A stretch of DNA of 64,000 nt, from assembly GCF_021021435.1 (NCBI RefSeq), contig NZ_JAINWI010000017.1:62001-126000 (forward strand). Reading direction: 5' to 3'. Below, piece by piece: positions 34,821 to 42,907 of the stretch. Source of the stretch: Seohaeicola saemankumensis (lineage in GTDB: Bacteria; Pseudomonadota; Alphaproteobacteria; Rhodobacterales; Rhodobacteraceae). Made by a program: the position numbers and the translations under genes. The notes below the pieces were generated by a model that was not told the DNA's origin, made no database searches, and saw nothing but the letters and a program-made list of their open reading frames with translations. How positions within the stretch are numbered: position 1 is the first letter of the stretch; each line of letters opens with the position of its first letter.

Positions 34821-36340
34821 TGTCCGACACCATCGCCCTTACGACCAATCTCGCCAAACTCAAGCCTGTTCTGGAACGGATTGCCGTCACAGGCGTGATG
34901 CACCGGATCGGCGGGCGGGACTGTCCTGCCTCGGATGGGCGCACATTCGACAATCACTCGCCCGTCGATGAAAGCCTGATCTGTCCGGTGGCGCGCGGCA
35001 CGGCGGTCGATATCGACGCCGCCGCCCGTGCGGCCAAAACCGCCTTTCCCGCGTGGCGGGACATGGAAGCCGCGGCGCGCAAGAACATCCTGCATCGAAT
35101 CGCGGATGGCATCGTGGCACGGTCCGAAGAAATCGCACTGGCCGAGTGCTGGGACACCGGCCAAGCACTGCGGTTCATGTCCAAAGCCGCGCTGCGTGGG
35201 GCGGAAAACTTCCGCTTCTTTGCGGACAAAGCCACATCCGCGCGCGACGGGCAGCACCTGCCCTCGTCTACGCTGATGAATATTACAACACGTGTTCCGA
35301 TTGGCCCTGTTGGGGTGATCACGCCGTGGAACACGCCCTTCATGCTTTCCACGTGGAAGATCGCGCCTGCGTTGGCCGCTGGCTGCACGGTCGTGCACAA
35401 ACCGGCCGAGTTCAGCCCTGTCACCGCCCGCATCCTGATGGAAATCGCTGAGGAGGCGGGTTTGCCCGCTGGCGTCTGGAACCTTGTCAACGGCTTGGGC
35501 GAGGAGGCAGGACGTGCCCTGACCGAGCATCCCGACATCAAGGCGATAGCCTTTGTCGGCGAAAGCAAGACCGGTTCGATGATCATGAAACAGGGGGCGG
35601 ATACGCTCAAGCGGGTGCATTTCGAACTTGGCGGCAAGAATCCCGTGATCGTGTTCGACGATGCCGATCTGGACCGCGCGCTGGATGCCGCGATCTTTAT
35701 GATTTACTCGCTGAACGGCGAGCGTTGCACATCATCCTCGCGGCTTTTGGTGCAATCCTCGATTGCCGCTGATTTCACCGCCAAACTTGTGGCACGGGTC
35801 AACAATATCCGCGTGGGCCATCCTTTGGACCCTGCAACCGAGGTGGGACCATTGATCCACAAGGTGCATTTCAACAAGGTATGCAGCTATTTCGACATTG
35901 CCCGCAGCGAAGGGGCAACAATTGCCGCAGGCGGCAGCACGCTGGACCAGGCCGGCCACTACGTGCGCCCGACCCTCTTTACCGATGCACGTGCCGATAT
36001 GCGGATCGCGCAAGAGGAAATCTTTGGACCTGTTCTGACCGCGATCTCCTTCGACACCGAAGAACAGGCGCTTGAGATTGCCAATGGTGTCGCCTACGGG
36101 CTGACCGCCTATGTCTGGACCAATGACATGACCCGCGCCTTGCGCGTAACCCACGCGCTTGAGGCGGGGATGATCTGGGTCAACTCGGAAAATGTGCGCC
36201 ACCTGCCGACACCATTCGGCGGGGTCAAGGCCAGCGGGATCGGCCGCGATGGCGGCGACTGGTCCTTCGATTTCTACATGGAGCAGAAACATATCGGTCT
36301 GGCCCTTGGTCAGCATCCCGTCCCTCGGCTTGGCGCCTGA
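34820..36340 (+). CDS. hpaE: 5-carboxymethyl-2-hydroxymuconate semialdehyde dehydrogenase
   Basis: A 506-residue aldehyde dehydrogenase. Motifs are GVITPWNTPFMLSTWKIAPA (N-terminal cofactor site), FELGGKNPVIVF with the general-base Glu near 274, and SLNGERCTSSSRLL with the nucleophile Cys near 303. It oxidises the ring-cleavage semialdehyde to the dicarboxylate with NAD. Its position between hpaF and hpaD supports the specific name over other ALDHs. Confidence 0.93.
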   Translation: MSDTIALTTNLAKLKPVLERIAVTGVMHRIGGRDCPASDGRTFDNHSPVDESLICPVARGTAVDIDAAARAAKTAFPAWRDMEAAARKNILHRIADGIVARSEEIALAECWDTGQALRFMSKAALRGAENFRFFADKATSARDGQHLPSSTLMNITTRVPIGPVGVITPWNTPFMLSTWKIAPALAAGCTVVHKPAEFSPVTARILMEIAEEAGLPAGVWNLVNGLGEEAGRALTEHPDIKAIAFVGESKTGSMIMKQGADTLKRVHFELGGKNPVIVFDDADLDRALDAAIFMIYSLNGERCTSSSRLLVQSSIAADFTAKLVARVNNIRVGHPLDPATEVGPLIHKVHFNKVCSYFDIARSEGATIAAGGSTLDQAGHYVRPTLFTDARADMRIAQEEIFGPVLTAISFDTEEQALEIANGVAYGLTAYVWTNDMTRALRVTHALEAGMIWVNSENVRHLPTPFGGVKASGIGRDGGDWSFDFYMEQKHIGLALGQHPVPRLGA

Positions 36341-36355
36341 AAAGGAGGTATCGAC

Positions 36356-37336
36356 ATGCCCGTTCCCGCCCCTGTGCTTTACCCGCCGTTCAACATCGTC
36401 CGCCTGAGCCATGTCGAATATGCCGTGACAGATCTGGCGACATCCCGCGCCTTCTATGTCGACACGCTGGGCCTGCAGGTCACCCATGAGGACGCCGACG
36501 GCATCTATCTGCGCGCGATGGAGGAACGCGGGCATCACTGTATCGTCCTGCGCAAATCAGACACGGCCTGCGCGCGGGTGCTGGGTTTCAAGCTTTACGA
36601 CGAACCCGATCTGGAACGGGCCGAGGCGTTCTTTCGGGCCAAGGGTCTGCCGGTGTCATGGGTCGAGCGGTCCTTCATGGGCCGCACCCTGCGCACCTGC
36701 GATCCTTTCGGCGTGCCGCTGGAATTCTACGTCCAAATGGACCGCCTGCCCCCGATTCACCAGCAATACAAGCTTTATAAGGGCGTCAAACCGCTGCGGA
36801 TCGACCATTTCAACATGTTCGCAAGCGACGTGGATGCCAGCGTTGCCTTCTACACCGAACTGGGTTTCCGAACGACCGAATATACTGAAGATGACGAAAC
36901 CGGCAGACTCTGGGCGGCATGGATGCATCGCAAGGGCGGGGTGCATGACGTGGCATTCACCAACGGCACCGGACCAAGGTTGCATCACACCGCGTTCTGG
37001 GCGCCGAACCCCTTGGCGATTATCGACCTACTGGATCTGATGGCAACGACCGGCTATGTCGGAAATATCGAGCGCGGACCAGGACGGCACGGGATTTCCA
37101 ACGCCTTCTTCCTCTATATCCGCGATCCTGACGGACACCGGATCGAGATCTATTGCTCGGATTACCAGACTGTCGATCCCGATCTGGAACCTATCAAATG
37201 GAGCCTGACCGATCCGCAGCGCCAGACACTCTGGGGGGCGCCCGCGCCGCGCAGTTGGTTCGAGGAAGGCAGCCTGTTCGAAGGTGCAGCACTGGTGGAT
37301 TCTGTTTTGAAAGCGCAGCCTATCATCGCGCCCTGA
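36356..37336 (+). CDS. hpaD: 3,4-dihydroxyphenylacetate 2,3-dioxygenase (extradiol, VOC type)
   Basis: A 326-residue ring-cleavage enzyme of the vicinal-oxygen-chelate fold with two halves (about 14-130 and 146-285). Metal ligands are visible as His151 (RIDHFNMFA), His210 or His211 (RLHHTAFW) and Glu264 (HRIEIYCSDY). This matches the Brevibacterium/Arthrobacter HPCD/MndD type, not the LigB-fold HpaD of E. coli. A GGAGG site lies ten bases before the ATG. Confidence 0.92.
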   Translation: MPVPAPVLYPPFNIVRLSHVEYAVTDLATSRAFYVDTLGLQVTHEDADGIYLRAMEERGHHCIVLRKSDTACARVLGFKLYDEPDLERAEAFFRAKGLPVSWVERSFMGRTLRTCDPFGVPLEFYVQMDRLPPIHQQYKLYKGVKPLRIDHFNMFASDVDASVAFYTELGFRTTEYTEDDETGRLWAAWMHRKGGVHDVAFTNGTGPRLHHTAFWAPNPLAIIDLLDLMATTGYVGNIERGPGRHGISNAFFLYIRDPDGHRIEIYCSDYQTVDPDLEPIKWSLTDPQRQTLWGAPAPRSWFEEGSLFEGAALVDSVLKAQPIIAP

Positions 37337-37395
37337 GCGATGGCCGAGGCGGATTTACCGGATATTTAAGGCAAGACGAGGCAGAGGATGTGACA

Positions 37396-38253
37396 GTGCG
37401 GTTTGCGACAGTGAAGGCCGAGGGGCAGCAGCTTTATGGCGCCGTGGTCGAGGGTGGATTTCTGGCGCTGTCAGGCGATTTTCCGCAATGGTCCAGCTTG
37501 CGCGAAGTGATCGCAGCAGATGGGCTGGCAGCACTGGAAGCCGCGGCCAAGGGGCGCGCGATGACCCATCCCGATGACAGTTACGCGTGGGAAATCCCGA
37601 TCCCCGCACCAGAAAAGATCATCTGCGTCGGGGTGAATTTCCCCGACCGAAACGCCGAATACAATGACGGGCAAGACGCGCCGCCGCACATGTCCTTGTT
37701 CATCCGCTTTGCGCGGTCTTTCACCGGACACGGACAAGCGCTGATCCGCCCGCCGGAGACACCGCAACTGGACTACGAAGGCGAGATCGCTGTGATCATC
37801 GGCAAGGGCGGACGGCGGATCGCGGAAGCCGCAGCTTTGGACCACATCGCGGCCCTGACCCTGTGCAATGAGGGCACGTTGCGCGACTGGGTCAGGCATG
37901 CCAAATTCAATGTCACACAGGGCAAGAACTGGGATCATTCCGGTGCGATGGGTCCGTGGATCGTGCCGCTTGCCGACCATTCGCAGATCACCGATGTGCA
38001 TTTGCAGACGCGGGTAAATGGCGAGGTCCGGCAGGATGACCGCACGGGGCGGATGCTGTTTCCGGTGGCGCGGCAGATCGCCTATATCTCGACATTTACG
38101 ACACTGGTTGCGGGCGACATCATCGTGACCGGCACACCCACCGGTGCAGGCGCGCGCTATGATCCGCCGCGCTATCTGGTGCCGGGTGATGTGATCGAGG
38201 TCGAGGCCGGGGGCATCGGCATATTGCGCAATACCGTGGAGGATGAAGCTTGA
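37396..38253 (+). CDS. hpaG: Homoprotocatechuate-pathway decarboxylase/isomerase (FAH family)
   Basis: A 285-residue FAH-fold protein. The catalytic part has KIICVGVNFPDRNAEY, LDYEGEIAVIIGKGG (metal Glu), TLCNEGTLRDWVRHAKFNV and DIIVTGTPTGAGARY. E. coli HpaG is a double-length fusion; here only one copy exists, as in many non-enteric bacteria. The start is GTG: 37396 (AGAGG eight bases upstream) or 37390. The last four bases overlap hpaH. Confidence 0.85.
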   Translation: MRFATVKAEGQQLYGAVVEGGFLALSGDFPQWSSLREVIAADGLAALEAAAKGRAMTHPDDSYAWEIPIPAPEKIICVGVNFPDRNAEYNDGQDAPPHMSLFIRFARSFTGHGQALIRPPETPQLDYEGEIAVIIGKGGRRIAEAAALDHIAALTLCNEGTLRDWVRHAKFNVTQGKNWDHSGAMGPWIVPLADHSQITDVHLQTRVNGEVRQDDRTGRMLFPVARQIAYISTFTTLVAGDIIVTGTPTGAGARYDPPRYLVPGDVIEVEAGGIGILRNTVEDEA

Positions 38254-39050
38254 AAGCCGCAGAAATCACCGCCGCCGCCGAGGCCCTGTTTCAGGCCGAG
38301 GAAACAGGCCGCCAGACCGGACTTCTGTCACTGGCCTATCCCGACATGACGATGGACGATGCCTATGCGGTGCAAAAAGCCCTGATCGCGCGGCGCGCGG
38401 CGGCGGGACGGCAGGCAATCGGCTGGAAGATCGGCCTGACCTCCAAGGCGATGCAGGCCGCGCTGAAGATCGACATTCCCGATAGCGGCGTTCTATCAGA
38501 TGACATGCTTTTCACGAATGGTGCGACCGTCCCCGCGGGCCGGTTCATCCAGCCGCGGGTCGAGGCCGAAATCGCCTTTGTGATGAAGGCTCCTCTGGCT
38601 GGCGCCTCGGTCACTCGCGCCGATGTGGTTGCGGCGACCGATTATGTAACTCCTGCGCTGGAAATTCTGGATACGCGGGTGCTGCGCGTCGATCCGGCCA
38701 CCGGCAAAGCGCGCGGGATTGTCGATACGATTTCCGACAATGCCGCGAATGCGGGCATCGTGACGGGCGACCAGCGCCATGCCCTGGATGCGTTCGACCT
38801 GCGCTGGGTCGGTGCGATCCTGACCTGCAACGGCGAGGTCGAGGAAACTGGGCTGGGCGCAGGCGTTCTGAATGATCCGGTAGAGGCTGTTGTGTGGCTG
38901 GCGCAGCGCATGGCGCTTTACGATCAGCGGATCGAGGCTGGTCAGGTGATCCTGTCGGGCAGTTTCATCCGCCCTGTAGAATGTCCCTCAGGCAGCCATA
39001 TCACTGCTGATTTCGGCCCCTTCGGCAAGGTTTCCGTATCTTTCGCCTGA
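38250..39050 (+). CDS. hpaH: 2-oxo-hept-4-ene-1,7-dioate hydratase
   Basis: A 266-residue hydratase of the MhpD/HpaH family. Marks are QAIGWKIGLTSKAMQAAL, RVEAEIAFVMKAPLAG (metal Glu pair) and ALEILDTRVL; DTISDNAANAGIVTGDQ follows. It hydrates the dienoate to the substrate of HpaI. The start is TTG 38250, overlapping the hpaG stop (TTGA), after GGAGG at 38239-38243. The uncommon start and overlap suggest its level is tied to hpaG. Confidence 0.92.
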   Translation: MKAAEITAAAEALFQAEETGRQTGLLSLAYPDMTMDDAYAVQKALIARRAAAGRQAIGWKIGLTSKAMQAALKIDIPDSGVLSDDMLFTNGATVPAGRFIQPRVEAEIAFVMKAPLAGASVTRADVVAATDYVTPALEILDTRVLRVDPATGKARGIVDTISDNAANAGIVTGDQRHALDAFDLRWVGAILTCNGEVEETGLGAGVLNDPVEAVVWLAQRMALYDQRIEAGQVILSGSFIRPVECPSGSHITADFGPFGKVSVSFA

Positions 39051-39385
39051 AAACCCGCCTTCGCGGATGGTCCTTTTTTTCAGCATCGCAACCGTAACGC
39101 AAGGCGGCGGCTCAAAGCCGCCTTGATCCGCATTGCAGAATTTCATCCCGAAAACGGACATTCCGCTGCGTCAGGCAGAGGCAAATCTGTTGACGGATTT
39201 ACTCAAACATGGAGAGGTAGGGCCTGTTCGTGGCGTGTTGGACCTGCAACCTTCGGGTGACTTGTCCGGCACTACCGAAACCTGCGCTGTCCTGTATGGA
39301 GGAAGGGCGGCCGCGGGAAGGACAAAAACGGCTAAAAGCCGGGGCACTTCGCACCAAGCGGAGGCCGCAAAACAGGGAGGATCGC
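39051..39385. other. Intergenic region hpaH / livH
   Basis: 335 bases without a credible gene. It contains a weak terminator-like hairpin CCGC-CTTC-GCGG (39054-39065) with seven T at 39073-39079, and a perfect 8-bp dyad (39101-39124). The promoter of the liv operon must be here but I cannot place its boxes convincingly. Confidence 0.5.
39101..39124. other. Perfect inverted repeat upstream of livH
   Basis: AAGGCGGC and GCCGCCTT with an 8-base spacer. No T-run follows, so it is either an RNA hairpin or a protein-binding dyad. Confidence 0.5.
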
Positions 39386-40261
39386 GTGGAGGTTTTGCAA
39401 CTTCTGATCAGCGGGCTTGCGAATGGCTGTGTCTACGGCCTGATCGCACTTGGCTTTGTGCTGATCTACAAGGCAACAGAGGCTGTGAATTTCGCCCAAG
39501 GCGATTTCATGATGTTGGGTGCTTTCGTTACCCTTGGGCTGGTCAATCCCGAATATATGGGCATCCCCTTCTGGCTGGCGCTGCCGCTGGTTTTCGTGAT
39601 CATGGGCGTGCTGGGCTATCTGCTTGATCTGGTCGTGTTGCGCGCGGTCTTCGGCCAAAGTCAGGTCGCGGTGATTATCGTCACAATCGCGCTGGGGTTT
39701 GTGATCCGCTTTGCCGTTGGTGAAATCTGGGGGCACGAGCCTCAATCGCTGCGCTCTCCGCTCGCCTTGGGGGACGTACGTGTCGGTGATCTGGTGCTGG
39801 GTCTGGCCGATGTGGCCGTGATTATCGTGACCGTCATCATGACCATCCTGTTGTGGCAGTTCTTCCAACGCACCAAGATGGGTCTGGCGATGCAGGCCGC
39901 GAGCCAGAACCAGATGGCCGCCTATTACATGGGTATTCCCGTGAAACGGATTCAAGGCATGGTCTGGGCGCTGGCCGGCATCGTAGCTGCTGTTGCGGGA
40001 ATCCTTTACGCGTCAAAGGGCGCGCTTGACCCCAGCGCTGGGTTTATCGGGATCAAGGCCTTTGCCGCTGCCGTCATCGGCGGTTTCGGCAGCTTGCCGG
40101 GTGCGCTGCTGGGTGGTCTGATCGTGGGTGTGATCGAGCCTTTCGCCGCGCGCTACCTGCCGCCGGGCTGGAGCCAGATCGCCCCCTATGCGCTGCTGAT
40201 CGCGGTCCTGCTGTTCCGCCCCCACGGCCTGTTCGCGCAGGTCCGAGCGAAGAAGGTCTGA
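39386..40261 (+). CDS. livH: Branched-chain-type ABC transporter permease LivH
   Basis: A 291-residue permease with about eight helices. LLISGLANGCVYGLIALGF, NFAQGDFMMLGAF and AAVIGGFGSLPGALLGGL are LivH signatures. I start it at GTG 39386 after GGGAGG; the open frame upstream of this is not permease-like. It pairs with LivM. The importers of this class carry amino acids but also aromatic acids, amides or urea. Confidence 0.93.
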   Translation: MEVLQLLISGLANGCVYGLIALGFVLIYKATEAVNFAQGDFMMLGAFVTLGLVNPEYMGIPFWLALPLVFVIMGVLGYLLDLVVLRAVFGQSQVAVIIVTIALGFVIRFAVGEIWGHEPQSLRSPLALGDVRVGDLVLGLADVAVIIVTVIMTILLWQFFQRTKMGLAMQAASQNQMAAYYMGIPVKRIQGMVWALAGIVAAVAGILYASKGALDPSAGFIGIKAFAAAVIGGFGSLPGALLGGLIVGVIEPFAARYLPPGWSQIAPYALLIAVLLFRPHGLFAQVRAKKV

Positions 40262-40265
40262 ACCA

Positions 40266-41348
40266 ATGAAATTCCATTTCAAGACAGATTACGATCAGGA
40301 CATCCGGATGTTTCCCGACTGGTGGAACTTCAGCCTTTATGCGGCCCTTCTGGTGCTGGCGCTCTGCTTGCCCTTGCTGATTGATCCGTTCTTTCTGGGT
40401 GAGGCGACGAACGTGCTGATCTGGGCCACTGCCGGACTGGGGTTGATGCTGCTGACCGGACAAACCGGACAGGTTAGCCTTGGCCATTCTGCTTTCATGG
40501 CGCTGGGCTGCTATTCCTGTGTGCTGATGATGGAAGCGAATGTACCCTTTCTGGCCGCCTTTCTGCTGGCAGGAGTCATCACCGGCATCGTCGGTGCGCT
40601 GATCGCCATTCCCGCGCTGAAACTGCACGGTGTTTACCTTGCGATTGCGACGCTGGCGCTGGCCATTCTGGCGGACGATATCATCGTGCTGCTCAAGGAA
40701 TGGACCGACGGGGTGAACGGCAAGATGTCCCCACCGATCGACCTTTTCGGCTATGAGATCAGCCGCTGGAATAACCCGGTCGAATGGTACTACCTGACAC
40801 TGGCCGTGGTCCTGATGGTCACGCTGTTCTATCGCAACTTGCTGCGTGCGCCCTTGGGGCGTGCCTTTGCCGCCGTGCGCGACAGCGAGATCTCGGCGCA
40901 GGCGATGGGTGTGAATGTCGCGCAGACCAAGACCATTGCCTTTGGCATCTCCTGCGCCATCACCGGATTGGGCGGCGCGCTGATGGGATTGTTCGCGGGA
41001 GCGTTCAATAACGAGACCTTCAACTTCCTGCTGTCGATCCAGCTTTTGATGATGATCGTTGTCGGCGGTCTGGGCTTTATTCACGGTGCGTTTCTGGGGG
41101 CTGTGGTGATTGCGTTTCTGCCGCAGGTGTTGTCGATGACCACAGATCTGTTCGGACGCGGTGTTGCGATCCCCGGGCTGGAATCGGGTGTTTTCGGCGT
41201 TATCCTGATCCTTTTCATCCTGTTTGAACCGATGGGCCTATACGGACGCTGGCTCAAGATCCGCACCTTCCTCGAGTTGTTTCCCTTTGCCCGCAAGGAC
41301 ATGTTCAAACGGCAGAAAAGCTATCTGAAGACGGAGCGGTTGAGATGA
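40266..41348 (+). CDS. livM: Branched-chain-type ABC transporter permease LivM
   Basis: A 360-residue permease. GQTGQVSLGHSAFMALGCYS and LKLHGVYLAIATLALAILAD are standard LivM segments, along with the cytoplasmic EAA-like loop SEISAQAMGVNVAQTK. It begins four bases after livH and its end overlaps livG by four bases. Confidence 0.94.
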   Translation: MKFHFKTDYDQDIRMFPDWWNFSLYAALLVLALCLPLLIDPFFLGEATNVLIWATAGLGLMLLTGQTGQVSLGHSAFMALGCYSCVLMMEANVPFLAAFLLAGVITGIVGALIAIPALKLHGVYLAIATLALAILADDIIVLLKEWTDGVNGKMSPPIDLFGYEISRWNNPVEWYYLTLAVVLMVTLFYRNLLRAPLGRAFAAVRDSEISAQAMGVNVAQTKTIAFGISCAITGLGGALMGLFAGAFNNETFNFLLSIQLLMMIVVGGLGFIHGAFLGAVVIAFLPQVLSMTTDLFGRGVAIPGLESGVFGVILILFILFEPMGLYGRWLKIRTFLELFPFARKDMFKRQKSYLKTERLR

Positions 41349-42133
41349 GTTTGCTGGAGATTGACAGCGTCACGCTAAAATTCGGTGGCCTTACCGCGGT
41401 CAACAACCTGTCGATGAAGGTTGAGGAAGGGCAGGTTTTTGCTCTGGTCGGGCCGAACGGTGCAGGCAAATCCACTGTGTTCAACCTGATTTCGCGCTTC
41501 TACACACCGGTAAGCGGGTCGATCACCTTTGACGGGAAGGATGTGCTGAAACTGGCCCCGCATGACGTACCGCAACTGGGCATCGCGCGGACCTTCCAGA
41601 ATATCGAACTGTTCCATCAGGCGACCGTGTTGCAGAATCTTCTGGTCGGGCGTCACCGGCATCGCCAGACCAATATGATTTCGCAAATGCTGCATTTGCC
41701 GTCCGTCCGCGCAGAAGAGCGCGCACATCGCCATGCGGTAGAAGAAGTGATCGACCTGCTGGATCTGCAACCCTATCGCAACAGCCGTATTGCGGGCCTG
41801 CCTTATGGCGTGCGCAAGGTGGTGGAACTGGGCCGCGCCCTGGCCAGCAAGCCACGGCTTTTGCTGCTGGACGAGCCTGCATCTGGCCTGTCGGTCGAGG
41901 AAACGCAGAACATGCGCTGGTGGATCGACGATATCCGTCGCCATATGAAAATCACCGTGCTCATGGTCGAGCATGACATGGGACTGGTCAGCAAGGTTTG
42001 CGACCGCGTGCTTGCCTTGGCCGATGGTGCGAAACTGGCAGAAGGCACACCCGCCGAGGTGCAATCGCATCCCAGTGTGATCGAGGCCTATCTGGGTACC
42101 AATGCGGTCAGTAAAGGGGGGAAAGTCGCATGA
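41345..42133 (+). CDS. livG: ABC transporter ATP-binding protein LivG
   Basis: A 262-residue ATPase. Walker A is GPNGAGKST, the LivG-specific IARTFQNIELF follows, and Walker B is LLLLDEPASGLS. The usual LSGGQ signature is replaced by LPYGVRKVVELGRAL, as is normal in LivG. Overlaps livM and livF by four bases each. Confidence 0.94.
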   Translation: MSLLEIDSVTLKFGGLTAVNNLSMKVEEGQVFALVGPNGAGKSTVFNLISRFYTPVSGSITFDGKDVLKLAPHDVPQLGIARTFQNIELFHQATVLQNLLVGRHRHRQTNMISQMLHLPSVRAEERAHRHAVEEVIDLLDLQPYRNSRIAGLPYGVRKVVELGRALASKPRLLLLDEPASGLSVEETQNMRWWIDDIRRHMKITVLMVEHDMGLVSKVCDRVLALADGAKLAEGTPAEVQSHPSVIEAYLGTNAVSKGGKVA

Positions 42134-42903
42134 GCGATGTGCTTCTGGAGGTCCGCAACCTCGAAACATTCTATGGCCCTATCATGGCGATTCGCGGTGT
42201 CAGCCTTGAAGTGCGCAAGGGCCGCGTGGTCACCGTGCTGGGGGCCAACGGCGCGGGCAAGACAACGCTGCTAAAGACAATTTCGGGTATCATGGACCCT
42301 GAAAAGGGCAAGATCCTTTTCGAGGGCAAAGATATCCAGGGATGGGAGCCGCACCGTGTGGTGCAGGCGGGAATCGTGCATGTGCCCGAAGGACGCGAGG
42401 TATTTCCCCTGCTCACGGTCGAGGAAAATCTGGCGCTGGGGGCCTATACACGCAGCGACCGCGCAGAGATCGCGCGCGACCGTGATCTGGTGTTCAACTA
42501 CTTCCCCATTCTGGCAGAGCGCCGCTATCAGGAGGCCGGCACCCTGTCAGGTGGCCAGCAACAAATGCTCGCCATCGGGCGCGGGTTGATGCTGCGACCC
42601 GAGATCATGCTGCTCGACGAACCCAGCCTTGGCCTGTCACCGCTGCTGACGCAGGAAATCTTTGCCATCCTCAAGCGGCTGAACAAGGATGAAGGTGTGA
42701 CCATGATGCTGGTCGAACAGAACGCTGCCGTGGCGCTGGAACTGGCCGATGATGGCTATGTGATGGAGCTGGGGCGCATTGTGATGTCCGGCACCGCCGA
42801 CCGTCTGGCATCATCTGAGGATATCCAGAGCTTCTATCTGGGCCATGACACAGAGGGCGCACGCGGCGAACGTCGCTGGAAGCGCAAGAAGACATGGAGG
42901 TAA
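42130..42903 (+). CDS. livF: ABC transporter ATP-binding protein LivF
   Basis: A 257-residue ATPase with Walker A GANGAGKTT, signature LSGGQQQMLAIGR and Walker B IMLLDEPSLGLSP; VHVPEGREVFPLLTVEENL is the LivF marker. After the family's normal end it has a basic tail (GERRWKRKKTWR). Confidence 0.94.
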   Translation: MSDVLLEVRNLETFYGPIMAIRGVSLEVRKGRVVTVLGANGAGKTTLLKTISGIMDPEKGKILFEGKDIQGWEPHRVVQAGIVHVPEGREVFPLLTVEENLALGAYTRSDRAEIARDRDLVFNYFPILAERRYQEAGTLSGGQQQMLAIGRGLMLRPEIMLLDEPSLGLSPLLTQEIFAILKRLNKDEGVTMMLVEQNAAVALELADDGYVMELGRIVMSGTADRLASSEDIQSFYLGHDTEGARGERRWKRKKTWR

Positions 42904-42907
42904 GGCA

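Noticed and set aside
39133-39627. A 164-codon plus-strand frame before livH
   Set aside because: It overlaps the start of livH in another frame, has no family features and no ribosome-binding site.
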